Positions 1 to 12,400 of a DNA stretch of 64,000 nucleotides are shown here, piece by piece. This stretch comes from Amoebophrya sp. A120 (lineage: Eukaryota; Sar; Dinophyceae; Syndiniales; Amoebophryaceae). The translations under genes were made by a program, and so were the position numbers. Positions within the stretch are counted from its first letter, which is position 1; the number at the start of each line of letters is the position of its first letter. A model generated the notes under the pieces. It was given only the letters and a program-made list of their open reading frames with translations, did no database searches and was not told the DNA's origin. The stretch covers positions 5,062,619-5,126,618 of the forward strand of contig CAJINV010000004.1 of the NCBI GenBank assembly GCA_905178155.1. Reading direction: 5' to 3'.

Positions 1-472
1 TTCTCGTAGACGCGCAGAACCATCCCAATACCCTTTTGCAAGACCGCCTGGACGCGGAGAAATCTCGCCTTTTCCCGCAACTGTTGGTACATTTGTTCTG
101 CTTTTTCCCTAGTACCCGCAAGAAGGGATGCATTTCTGGTGTCCTTCGCTTTCTCCGCGTACTTTTCCAACACCCACCCGGCTACGTGGTTTTTAAACCT
201 CGTCTCCTTGGCTGCAGTGGTCGGCGCAAGATTGGCGCTATTTCCACCAAAACCGATTGCGGAAAAAGCCATCCACGCGGGGAGCACCTCTCGCTCTTGC
301 AAATCGAGGTGGTAAGTCAAGCTCCCACGTGGTCCGGAATGAGAAGAACTGGTCGTCGGCAAAAACTTTTCTGACAGCAGGAAATCTAGGTTGGCCATGT
401 GGTCTGCCAGCTGTTCGCGCAGCCTGGGCGCCACCTGAGTTTTCATGTGGCTGCTCCAGTCGAGCAACTCCG
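1..472 (-). CDS. Giant gene exon 13, partial, continues past window edge
   Basis: After the introner at 478-786 the frame resumes as WTSAELLDWSSHMKTQ and stays open to base 1. The sequence remains helical and charged (LREKARFLRVQ near the edge). An in-frame TAG inside the element just upstream shows that the exon cannot extend through it. The true C-terminus lies outside the window. Confidence 0.75.
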
Positions 473-3400
473 CGCTCTATGGAAGTGTCAGAATCGAAAT
501 TGACAAAATCGAAAAATTTGTGATGCACAAAATCGATGTCAGTTGGAGCCTCAGTTTCCAAGTGGCGCATGACAAATTTAGAGGGTACCCAAATCCAGTC
601 TGTCATGCTGTTTGGGCAAAGAAGACTCCGCCTGTAGTGCTACTCTGGCAGCACATTGTATACAACCCCTAAACAGGCTTACAATCGGCCTCATTTGCCT
701 GCTCCCCAATACAGGCCTCCAGTGCCCTGCATTTTATGCGTCACAAATTTTTCGATTTTGTCGATTTCGATCCTGACACATCCATACACTCGTCCAATGG
801 GAAATCGGTTTCCAGATCCCGAGACGAGAAAGATCCACCCGGGTGTCATCTACTTGTACTTCTTCGACGAGCTGCCCATGCTCGCCTTCTTCACGGGCCT
901 GTTCTTCCTCGCCTTCGCTATCCACCTCCATCTCGTTCATTGGTGTGTCCTCTTCGTAGTTTCCCCTCCGGCTTTCGCGAGGCGCAGGCACTTGATGATC
1001 CTGCGAAGAACCTCCGGAGTTTGTAACACTTCGTCCACCCTGCTGCCAGGGGTATCTCTCCACGGTGGGTGTGAACGTGTGCAGGCTGTTCAAGAGTTTC
1101 GCTACTTCCGTCTCCGTCCAGGAATCCGTGATTTCGTTGTGCAAGAAAAACCGTGCCACGATGTAGGGCCAGTTGTACACCGGCTGCCCGACGAGACGGA
1201 GCCCCGCGGGGGACCGGGCGATTTCCTTCGTGACAAAGTCTCGGAACCCGGCCCCGACAGACCCTTTCGCCAGGTCGTGCAGGATCTGCAGCACGCACTC
1301 CTGCGTCTTTGAGCCTTCTTTCTTTGCTTCGAGAAGCTTTTGCTTTGGTGTTCCTTCCGCAATACGAGCTCTTTTGTTTTCACATTCCCGCATGATCTTG
1401 GGGCCCGGCCCTTGCTTGGGTTCAGCGTGATACCTTTTTACCGCATTCGCATCCCCGGACTCCGCGGTCCACAGCACTCCTCTGACCCGCTGCACCTCCT
1501 TGGTTGCACCGGTGCGCGCGGCGTCCGGGGCTGTGAAGTGCCACCAGGCGACTTCCTTGGAGATCGAGTTCAGCAGGTACCGCTCCATCACCTTCTCCAC
1601 ACTGCTGTGCTCGCGAGCCTGTGTGGAAGATTTGCTTCGCGTTTTATGCCAGTGCGGGACGTCAGCAGGAGCAGAATCGTCATTTTCAGCAGTTGCAGCT
1701 CCTGGCGCATCAACGCAAAAGTTTCGCACCTTAGTCCCTCCTGCGGTGCTAGCGTCCGTTGTTTCTTGGGAGGACGAGCTGCTGCAACGTTTTTCTTCGA
1801 GCATGGCGGTGCTCTCACGATCGATTACTCCGAAACCGCCACCGGCTGCCATACTTTCGACCAGCAGCCGCTGTGTCGCCGTGTCGATGGTCTGCCACGC
1901 GGCCCGGCGCTTCTTCTCTTCCTTGGCAAGTTGCCTTTCGGACAGATGGATAACGTCTTGCTCGCGGTCCTTCGCAACGCCGTTGGAAGTTGTGTGGGTG
2001 TGCTTTTTCAAATCGATGTGGTGCATGAGATGTAGGTTTGCGTAGCCAGAAAAGGCGAGATTGTTTGCGGCGGCCGCAACTTGCTGTGCCGGGTTGTTGT
2101 TCGCGAGCTGATCTACTTGATTTCCTTTCAACATCTTCGCAGAAGTTTCTACGCTGCCCTCGTCGAATTTTTTCTGTAACGCCTTGCCTTGAGAGTGAAG
2201 TGGATCACCACTTTCGGCCTGTTCTTTTAGATTCCTTCTCGCGGCGACGGCAATTAGTGTCGGTAGCGCGTCCAGTAGTTCCACTTCCTTCACACTGGTC
2301 AGCATTTGGTCTTTCTTGCTCGGTGTGGTTCCAAACCCGCCTGTCGTGCTGCTACTCACTACAGCCTTGCTGCGAGAAGAAGTCCCGGGTGAAGCAATCT
2401 GCAAAGAGGTACTGCCTAGTCGTGTTGAAACAATCTGCTCTTCCTTGTTTAACTCCTGGAAGTGTTTCTGAATTTCCTCAATGCCCCGGCTCTCCGACTT
2501 TTCCTGTGTACCAAAAATCTTTTTCTGTACCTTCTGGAAAGCGCAATTCAGGAACTGCGTTGCGGCAATCCGTGCCACCCCAGTTCCGTCGTCCAAGTGC
2601 GCACGCAGAAACGCGTGCTCGCGATGTCTTTGTTTCTCAGGAACGGGACCTATTGGGAGCAGCGAGTCCTTCTTGAGCTCCGATAACATCAATGCTTTCG
2701 TGCGGCGCTGGTTCTCCAGCAGAGACAGGTGGTACTTCGCATCAGTTGTGTACCGCGTAGTTGACAAGCCTGTTCCACCCAACATCGCCCCTGCTCCGCT
2801 CAGAGACCGGAACGACGCAGCTGCTCCACTCGACGTAGTACCAAGCCCCCTCGATGGCAACGAGTGCCAGAACACTGCTTGTTTCCTTGCGAAGAATGAG
2901 ACGATGGCAGCCAAAAGCGCGTTTTTCTGGAATCGATCCGCAGCATTGCCAAGAAGGACGTCCTTCGCGGAACTCTCGAGCCACTCCTCAAGGTCGGCTG
3001 TTTTGATGAAATCTTCCGGCGCAGGCTCGTCCTCGTCGGGGACATCAAGAGCCCCAGTGGTGGGGGAAGCCTGCAAAAAATCTTCTGCTCCCGCTTGTTC
3101 ACCCCCGCCAAACGCGCCCAGCCCAAGACCTTGCTGGCTGTGGCTCCGCTGGAAGGCCAGCTCCGGAGAGGAGTGCGCAGAGGATGTGGCTAGTGCAGGT
3201 TGATGTTGCCCTGTTACAGCTCCGCCCAGTCTATTACTTCCTTTGACGACTTCCGCCGTGCCTACAGTCCGAATAACGCGCGGCCCCCAATCGCGTTGCA
3301 TTCGGGCGAAGCTCGGAGTTCGGCCTCCGGCCCCGCTCTTGTACTTCTTACTGTCTTCGGCCAGTGATGCAGTATCCCCGTGTATGGCACAGTCCGCAAC

Positions 3401-6400
3401 CTCCTCTTCTAGTTTTCTGTCGCCACCGGCGCTGGTGGAAGTAGATCCACCACGAGATGAACCCGAGCCTGAACTTCCCGCTTGGTAGTTCAGCCGAAAC
3501 TGTTGCAGCAAGCTCAGAACCTCCAAATACACACTGAGCACCAGCGGCTCGGCGGCGCTATGTGCGGCTTCCTGCTTGCTTTCGCTGAACTTTTTCTCAG
3601 CAAGGGGATCGCCGTCCCTACTAGCAGCTCCTCCAAGAACCCTACTTCTGTCACTGGTCGCCTGCCACTGCGTCATCCGTCTGGCTGGCGGCCGCGGCTT
3701 CGGGTTGGTGGAGTGGAATTTCGCGTAGAACAGGATCTTGTCCAGTTCGTCGTACCAATACGCTGTCTCTTTCCGCAAGCTCGGACCGATCTGCCGTTCG
3801 GCCAACGAACGCAGGGAGGAAAAAGTCAAATGATCTTGTTCGCTGGCGGAATCTGGAGAGAGGAGGCGTCGATACGTCCGGGCGATTTCCTCGAACGGCC
3901 CGTACAGGTAATCAGTCTTCTTTCTTACGGGGGCGTGTTTTGAAGATGTTGAGGCAAATGACTTTGCGTTCTTTCCACCGTTTTGCTCCTGCGCAGGAGC
4001 AGCACTCTCAGCTGACGTCGCTGTTCCTCTCGCGATCCGGTACTGGGGGCGAAGGAGTAACCGCAGCTCGCGCTTCTCGTACAGCGCGGAGAATGCCGCG
4101 TCTTCTTGCTCACTACTATTTTCGCAGCCTCTAAAAAGCTGCTCTTCGTTTTTCTGCAAATTAGCCTTGGATGTGTCCGCCAACTGCAACGCTTCGCGAG
4201 TCAACACTACAGCCTGCAGTCGCAACCGCGCGTCGCGGAAAGTCGTCCTCGAAGTAGACAAAGTTTTTCTTGATGCTGTGCTGGTGCTGGCTGGAGAAGT
4301 GCTGGCATCACGAGGACCACCAGCTCTGATATCATTCGTTCTGGACACCTCGAGCAAAATTTGTTCGCGCTCAAACTGCACTTCGGGGTCGCTCCACAAG
4401 ACCTCCTCGTTTTCCACCACGAAGTTCACAAGCTCCATCAGATCTTGCAAGGTATTCCCATCCGCCAGGGCTGCTGCCAGCGCCGGAAACAGCTTGTGCG
4501 TTTGCTGATATAGCAGCGCAAGCTCTTCCGGATGCGTATCGTCCGCTTTGGCCTTGGAGGAGGGAGAGAGATCTTTGTAGGCGTCTTGGTCCATCATGCC
4601 TTCACCGACTTCTTTTGCGGCACGACGAGAACTGAACACTTCCTGCTGGTACGCGGCTTCCACGTCGTCCTCTGCTTGCGGAAACCATTCCTTGGTCGCT
4701 GACCACGAAAGGTGGTCTGTTCTCCTCGAGGCAGCAGGACCACGAGCTTCGTCATCATGCAAGCCCTGCAAGACGGATTCCCAAAGTTGCCTCTGCGCCA
4801 CCCGCACCCGCGCAGCATGCGCTGCGAACAGCCTCTGAATCCTTTCCACCCGCACGCGGAGGGTGGCAAAGTGCTGCAACAACCCGGTCGCACGGGTGAT
4901 GGACAGACGCGAGTTTGCCAGTTGATCGGTCAGCTCCGTTGCGACAAATTTTCGATCGTAGTTGGAAAAGTTGACGTCTGTCGCCACGACGGTCTGCAAA
5001 ATGTTTTGTCGGAGCATCCAGACCCACGATGAGGAGCTTTGATTGTTCATCCGCATGTTCTTTTTCCTGATGACATCTGCCATATGATTCGCGAGCCACG
5101 GAGCGCCAAGCCGAAGCATGGGGAGCAGCTCGGGAAGAGTTATTTGCCCGTCGTCCGCTGCGGTCGCTTCTGGGGTGCTGGAAACTGCTGCTGGAGGTGA
5201 AGACGCTAACTGCAAGACTTCTCGCAGTAATTGGTTCAGAGAACGCACACGACCGGTTGCGTCAGAATAAGCCGCGTTTTGGTCGTTTTTCGGGCCGCCG
5301 GCCAGGCCGAAGCTATTTGCTAACGCGGTTCGCGTGGACTGCACACTTTCGGCACAGCCCAGGAGTAGACAGCTGCGGTGAATCTCGGTCCACAGGAAAT
5401 CCTGCGCAAAGTGCGGAAGCGAAGGAGAAGCGTCGAGCCGGCCGGGAGAAAGATCCCGGCGCGGCGTCAGACGGTAGGTTTCCAGGAAGTCCAGGAGGTC
5501 GGCATCGATGGCTTTGGCAGCAGTTTGATGTGTATTCCCGTTCACGTGCAGAACTCCGTCGCCATGAAGAGTCTCATCTTCATCCGGGTAATTCAAAGTG
5601 GCAGCAGCACCATTTGAGAAGTCTCCTGCAGCGTCGCTGTCCACCATGTACGCCCGCAAGAGATCTTCCAGGGGAACGTTGCGGATCTGCATTCGGGATG
5701 CAACTCTACTCTGACCGCCAGAAACGACCGCGTCATACACCGTCTCGAGTTCGGCGAGTATGCGGTCCCGTACAGCCGCCCAGGCAGGTCGCTGCAGCGT
5801 AATTGCAGCTCCAGTAGTTTCGGAAGCGGCGCCCGACATAACATTACTGGTGCGTGATGCGATTATTTCCTGGTTGACGAAGCCGTCAGACGCCGTGAGA
5901 AGTCGAAACCGCCTTCGGGCAAATTGCGAATCGTCAAGCTCGCTTTGCACCATCGCATTCAGTGTGTCTTCGAAGTGGAGCTTTGTTTTTCCGCCAGGCA
6001 CAATTGTTCCCAAAGCCGCCACGTCTCCCGCAGTGAAGCGCAAAAAACGGTTGCGCTGCGAAGCTGTGGGAAAGATCGCTTTCCAATCCTCGTTGGCCTG
6101 AGCGAGCTCAGCGTCTTCAGTGCCGGAGATCTCGCGGGACAGTTTCTTTTCCAACGCAGCTGCTTCGCGCTCCCGCTCTTGCCTTTCTCGATTCAAAAGC
6201 CGGTGAGCGGTTGCTTTGGTTGCCTCATCGGAGAACAAAGCATCGTGATCAACCGCGAGATCAGCGACCCCATCATGAGCTGCAGAAACTCTCTCTCCAA
6301 TCACTTCGTCCTCGTCTTTCTCGCGAGCTTTGTCCTCTGCTTCAATGCGCAAGTACTCCGGCTCGAGTTGCACCGCCGGTAGCCGGGGCTCCTCGACGTA

Positions 6401-9400
6401 GATTTGAGCGACCGCAAGAGATTTCACTGCGTCCCACGCGACCTGTGCGTCCTGCTGTCGTGCTGCACGTGCAACTCTGCGTCCGCCTGGTGTTCTTCCC
6501 GCGATCATGATATCGTCATCAACATCATCCAACATCCCGCGCAGCGCCAGCGCAAATTCGTTTTCTACTCGAGCAAGCACGATTTTTTGCTGGGCCAATT
6601 CGTGATCCTGTTCTTGCTGCATTTTCAGCACGGTTTCTATCTTTCGTTCCAACTTCTGCCTGTGGCTCGCCCCGATGGCCGGTGCTAGATCTGTTCGGAT
6701 CAACGCTTTGGCGGTCTGCTTCGTGCGGACGGTGTCCCCATCTTTTGCTTTCCCCAGGTAGACGCTCATCTTTTTCAGCGTCATTTGTGCGATTTGAATG
6801 CGGCGCTTGTGGAGCTGCAGCCGCTCGAGGCGCGCGGCCAAGCGCGGCATCCACTCCGGCCCTGATTTTTCCCGATTTTCTGTTGGCTTCATGACAAGGA
6901 GGTCAACGGACACGAGTTCTTTGAGTACGGGCTTTTTCTCCAAGGTAGCTGAAGCGAGTGAGTCAAACACGGGCACGTCACACTTCACCAGATGTTCGGC
7001 ACTAGCGGACGTCCGGCCGGCGGCAGCAGTTGTACCAGTAGACGACGACCCCACTCCGATAAGTATGCTACGGACATAGTGGAAGAAGTTTTTTTCCACG
7101 TGTTCTGCAAAAGAGTCAATCGTTTCTGCTTGGAGCAAATCCACTTCAGCTAGTCGCCCCGCCAGTGGTTTGCTGCGATGCGCCTGTTCCATCTGTATGA
7201 GGAGTATTCGGGCATTGTCTTCTTGCACATCCGCATCGACAGGGACAGCTACTTCTGCATGGCTGCTCTCATTGCCGTCCACAAGTTGTGCCTCTGTTCT
7301 TTCACCTCCGGAATTATCGTGTCTATCAACCGGCGCCAAAGCTGCGCCCACAAGGACGTCTTCAACGCTTCCAAACCGAAAAAATTCCCGATCCACATTG
7401 ACTTGCTGCAGGGCGGAGGGCGCCAGTGCCTCCGGTCGTATGACGATCACCCGTTTTGCTCCTGCGTCGTTGGAGGTTGTGCCAGTACCTCCGACGTTCA
7501 TCATCTCTTCCACTGGAAAATCCATTTTAAACTCCTTCACGCTTTCCTCGAGCTTCTCCAGACTCTGTCGGACGTTGGTCACCAGCTCCTCATTCCTCGA
7601 GCTACCCTCCTTTGCCTCGTAAAGATTCCCAATACTCGTTTCCGCCACCAACAGTGCGCCCGCCAGCATTTTGCGTGCCTTTTGCTTTTGATAGACCGCT
7701 TTCTGCAGCAGTGTGATCTGCTCTCGGACGACCTGTTTTTTCCGGACTTCCAACGCGTGAAGCGCATCGGCAACCGTGGGATTAAGTGCCAGGTCCACGC
7801 TGTCCGAATGCAACGTCGCGTAGACAGCAGGCCCGGATTTCGATTTGTCGCTTGTTTCATTATCTCCAAAGCAGTGCTCCCAGATCGTCGCCAGAGCCGC
7901 TAAAGAAACCGAGTCAATCCGTCCGGGCGACTGTAGCTGCGGTACTAAACTCGTCGTTGTGGCAGTGCTGATCATGCTTTCTGCAGAGGTTTTTCGGTGA
8001 CCCATCAATTGCGACATGGACGAACCACGGGAGAACTTCATACTCCTTGCGGCAGTTACAGCAGTTTCTTGGTCGTCGAAGTCTTCATCTTCATCGGACT
8101 CTTCGTCTGGATCGTTCTCATCTGAGCCAGGGTTAGACATTTTTCCCGTGCTGAGTCTACGACCGAAGGACGTGGCGCTTTGCACGTTTCGCATCGTCGT
8201 TCCCGCTCCTGTGCCGTCCATGTCAGCATCGTCGTCTTCGCTGCTGGTAATTACAAAGGCCCGACGGGGGCGCACGATTTCGCCCGCCAGGAAAAGGAGC
8301 TGCTTGAGCCGTGATCTGTCGGATAATTGCTGCAGTTTGTTCTCCTCCTCGTGCCGGTAAAGTTGCGTCGCGCCCTGGGCAAGCACGAACTCGGCGTCGT
8401 CCACGTGGTCTGGGAGGGAAACCACCTGCGCTTCGGGTACTTGCAAAGTTGCTTTCATGATTTTTATGCTCCACACCGCCTTGCGCAGGTCTTCTACCGA
8501 GGTAACGCTCGCGGCCTTGCGCGGGAGAAAGCGCGCGCGCTCGGTGAACGACATGGTTGTTGGTTCGACGAGAGGACCTGCAACTTGTTGCAGAGGTAAG
8601 TCAGGAACAGGAGCCTCTTTCTGTGCAGCAGGAACTGTTGATTCATATCGCTCCGTCGACGAAGACACCAAGGAGGCGCTCTGCAAAAGCAGACTAAATG
8701 CCTGCAGAAGTCGTGCTCGGTGTTCCGTGTAGCGGGAGCGCATAGCCGCCGCATGAGGGAAGGACGCAATGAAGTCGCGCTCGAACGTTGGGCGCTCGTG
8801 AGTTTCGTAGCTGGCGGCCGCCAACAAGGTTGGTTGCTCCTCGTCCCCGCTGTCACAGTGGGTAACCGAAACGGAAAGCTCGCCTTTTTCGGGCGTCGCG
8901 TCTCTGTATTGTCTCCGCAGAATGTCGGTTTTCGGGAGCTCTAGTAGTTGGATGACCTCTAGCGGTTCCTTAGCGGCGTCTTTGTCATGGTATGCAGCAA
9001 AAGGCTTGAAAAAGTCGCTCACCCCAGCGCGCACTTGCGCACCCATGCGGCACTGCGACCCGGAGGTCTGGTGGTCGCCTGTAGCTGTAGGCTGACTTAG
9101 ACTTTCATCAGCGGTTGCGTCCGAGAGTCTTCCGACGCAGTACGGGGTTACCGGGATTTTGTAGAGCGCAGCAACGGCTTTCGCCTCGAGCTCCCCGGCA
9201 ATGTTAAATTGCTGTGTGTACGCAAGGTACTCTTCCACAAACTCCCTATCTTCCCCGTCGCGGCCGTCCCGAGGCGGCAGTTTTTGCTGGATGTGCTCCT
9301 GCCGGGAAAAAGTCTCAAAGGCTTTTCCCTGGGCGTGGGTTCGCAAAACCGGTCCCATGTTCGGGAGGCGGAGCATCAGTGTCGCGACCTGTTCCGCGAG

Positions 9401-12400
9401 CATCTTCGCCGTCAATTCCCCGCCGCCGCATTGCTGCTGGAATAGGCTGTCCTGGTCAAGAACTCCTGCGTGGTCACTGCGAGATGTTGTTGGCACTAAA
9501 TCTCTTTTCACGACCTTGCGGCTCACACCAGAACTACTGCTGCGTTGCTGTTGCGTAGCACTACTACCCAACGTAGAAGCGGAATAAAACACCCCGTTGC
9601 TCCGCCCGGTTTGGCAAAATTTTCGAACCCAGATACTATTGCGGGTCAAAACCGCGTCCACCTTCTCCGGGTGATACTTGTTCAGCTGATCTGCCAGCGC
9701 GTCGAACAGCCCTACTAGGAACACCGGCCCCTCTCCTGCCGCTTCGCCAACATTGAGGACGCCGACCACTTTCGACAGTCGCACTTGCGCAGCCTTCTCC
9801 TGTGCGTTCTTGTTCAGTTCTTGGATTTCGCTCGGCGGTAAAACACCGCCCGTCATGTGTTTGTTGGTGTTCCGGCGGTGCGTGACATCACGCTGGAAGA
9901 TTTTTTCTGTGAGGACAGTCCGTAAATCGTTGCGCACTTTGGTGGAGAGCCCGAGTTGGGCTGCTTCGTCAAAGTCCTTGATGATTCTTTGTGGAACGTT
10001 GTTTACCAGAATCTCGGTATGCAACACCCGTGCCCAATCGGATCCGGTTTTCCGCAGTTCCGGCCCCTGCTGCTTCACGCCCGCGAAGGAACTTGCGGCG
10101 TCGAACATGTTAATGAACAGTGGCAGACCGTGGACGAGAACATCCAGAAGTTTCTCCTGAACATTATTTGGCAGCCCCAGTCTACTCGTCGACAAATGCG
10201 GTGAACTGCTGTCGCTAGCTGCTGTGCGGTCTTCCAAGATGAACTTCATCCTTGCCAAGGCGTTTCGCAACCGCTGGCTCTCAGTCGCGGCAACCACCAG
10301 GTCCGCTGCGGCCAGCATAATCCGAAAGAGCTGCTCCAGTTTTTCGCCCGAGTCTGGGTTCACATCCGCCTGTAAAATTTTGTCTAAGACGAAGCGCCGT
10401 ATCTCCGTAAAGGTAGAAAGAGCGGGGTGCAGGGCTCTCTCTGAAGCAGGTTTAGCCGACGGTGTGGGGCTGCCTGCCGCTGTAAAATGCTCCAGAATAC
10501 CTCCAGTCTTGAACAAATCTTCGACTGCCACGTCCGTGAAATCGGTAACGTCTGTCTCTCTCGGAATAGCGTTCGCAGCGAGCTCGCGTTGAAGACGCGC
10601 CACGACATCAGCGTCTTGATGACCGGCTAGTTGTAGCAACGCCGGCTGAGCTATATCGGCGAAAGGTTGATGCTCTTGCTCCGCTTTCTGCCGCATAAGG
10701 TCCGTCTCCGTACTGCCTTGCACGGCCGGAAGCTTTTGCCGGTACGCTTCTTCACACTCAAGAGCTGCGAGAATTCCCGGCTCGACGCCGCGCGATGTGA
10801 GCAGCTGCCGCACTTGCTCCTTCATTGCATTGTCCACTTGTAGTCCTCTCGTCGGGTGTCCTACTTTGTCATCCAGTTCCCCTGATTTCTCGCGTTTATT
10901 CTGCCCGAGAATGAGGGCCCGGGCGGTGTCTGCCGTACGGGATTTGCCAAGATCCAGCACAATTTGTTTGGCAAAGGGATTCTGAAGCAGCTCAGCGAGC
11001 GTGTCAAATGCCGACTTCAAAACCGCGCTACTCGTGCGTCCGAGCCGTATTACCGCGCGGAAAAGAAACAGCAACTGTTCGTGAAACAATTTGCTGATGC
11101 GTTGCTGGAGCGACTCGATTTGTGCTGTAGTTGTAACAACGGAAGATAAACGCGGCTCCTGCTGGGCCTGAGACGCAGCATCTTCGCCTTCTTTGCCCTT
11201 GACTTTTAGGCGACTCTGCAGCGCGTCTGCGAGCTCATCGACATCTTGAGTCCCGCCACGTCCTGTGGCGCCCATGGAGCGACTTAGGTACGCCAGGCGC
11301 TTCAACCACGAGAGCGGCAACAAGAGGATCGCAGCCCGCTTTTTCAACCCACCTTTCGTTGCGCGGCCAAGGTACTCGAGAATGGTGAGCACCTGATTGA
11401 GTTCGATATCGCGACCCAACAGAGAGAGCTGCGACAGCCGGGCCAAGATCTTGTTCGTTTTTTCCCAGCTCGAGACCGCAGGCAAATAGGCAAAGTCCTC
11501 TACAGATACAGTCCGCTGCTCTCGTTTCTGTTTCTGCTGCCCTGATGCATCCACCTTTGCCACCGACGGTTTTTCGCGTAGTTCTTGATCGGCTTCGGGT
11601 TTTTTCGCCGCGGCTATTTTCATCAACTTGTCTTGCTCCTTTTTAAGATCCTCGTCAAGGCAGCCGGCGACAGTGATCAAGTTCAGCAGGAAGTCCGCAC
11701 TCAGGTGCATCGGCTCGTGTAGCAGGTCGCAGAGTTCGCGGAAGCGCATGTCCTCCAGAGACAATGTGCCATCAATGACAGCGTCTTCGAAGGGATTTGG
11801 GTCGTCTCTCACGAAATCTGCCGTGGTTGCGGTCATTTCTCGTGGTGCTGCCCTTAGTTTAAAGCTGTCGTCCGTGCTAGGGTCGAGTCGAGCAGGACCA
11901 TGCGTGGTGGCTTTGGCAGCAGCACTGCCCTCCCGCAGGGTATGCTGTTCGCCCGGAGACAATTGCCTGCTCCGCTGATAATTTTCGCGCCACTCTGGGT
12001 CTTCCTCACTAAGGGAGAGCGTCACGACGCCATTATGCCCATTCGGAATAATGTCCATGAGTTCTTCGCGAACCGCCCGGTAAATCGGATCTGATTCGTC
12101 GGCTACCGCGCCGCCCTGCCCCGAACTACCGACCGAGCTAAATTCCGATCTCCCTTCCACCGCCCGAAGGAGCATCTCCCCTTGTGCTTGGATGAAGACC
12201 AGCCGGTGCACGTTCAAGATCGCGGGAAACTTTCTTGCCCCCGTAAAAATTTGCACTTTTTGCCAGAAGAAGTGGCTGCGCTCGGCAACATCATGGAAGT
12301 CATCTACGTGCTGCCCGTGGGGCTTTTTAGGAAGCAGTTCCAAGAGATCGCGTTCTTCGGGAAAACCCAGACCAAACTTCGCTCCTGGCAACAGGGTCGA

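Noticed and set aside
238-606. Minus frame through the 478-786 introner giving a short C-terminus
   Set aside because: It reads through a terminal repeat of the element and stops at 238; the alternative frame after removing the element stays open to the window edge.
5197-5802. 201-codon plus-strand frame and many similar plus-strand frames across 1-48000
   Set aside because: They are antisense shadows of the giant gene exons; composition is irregular and none joins across introners.
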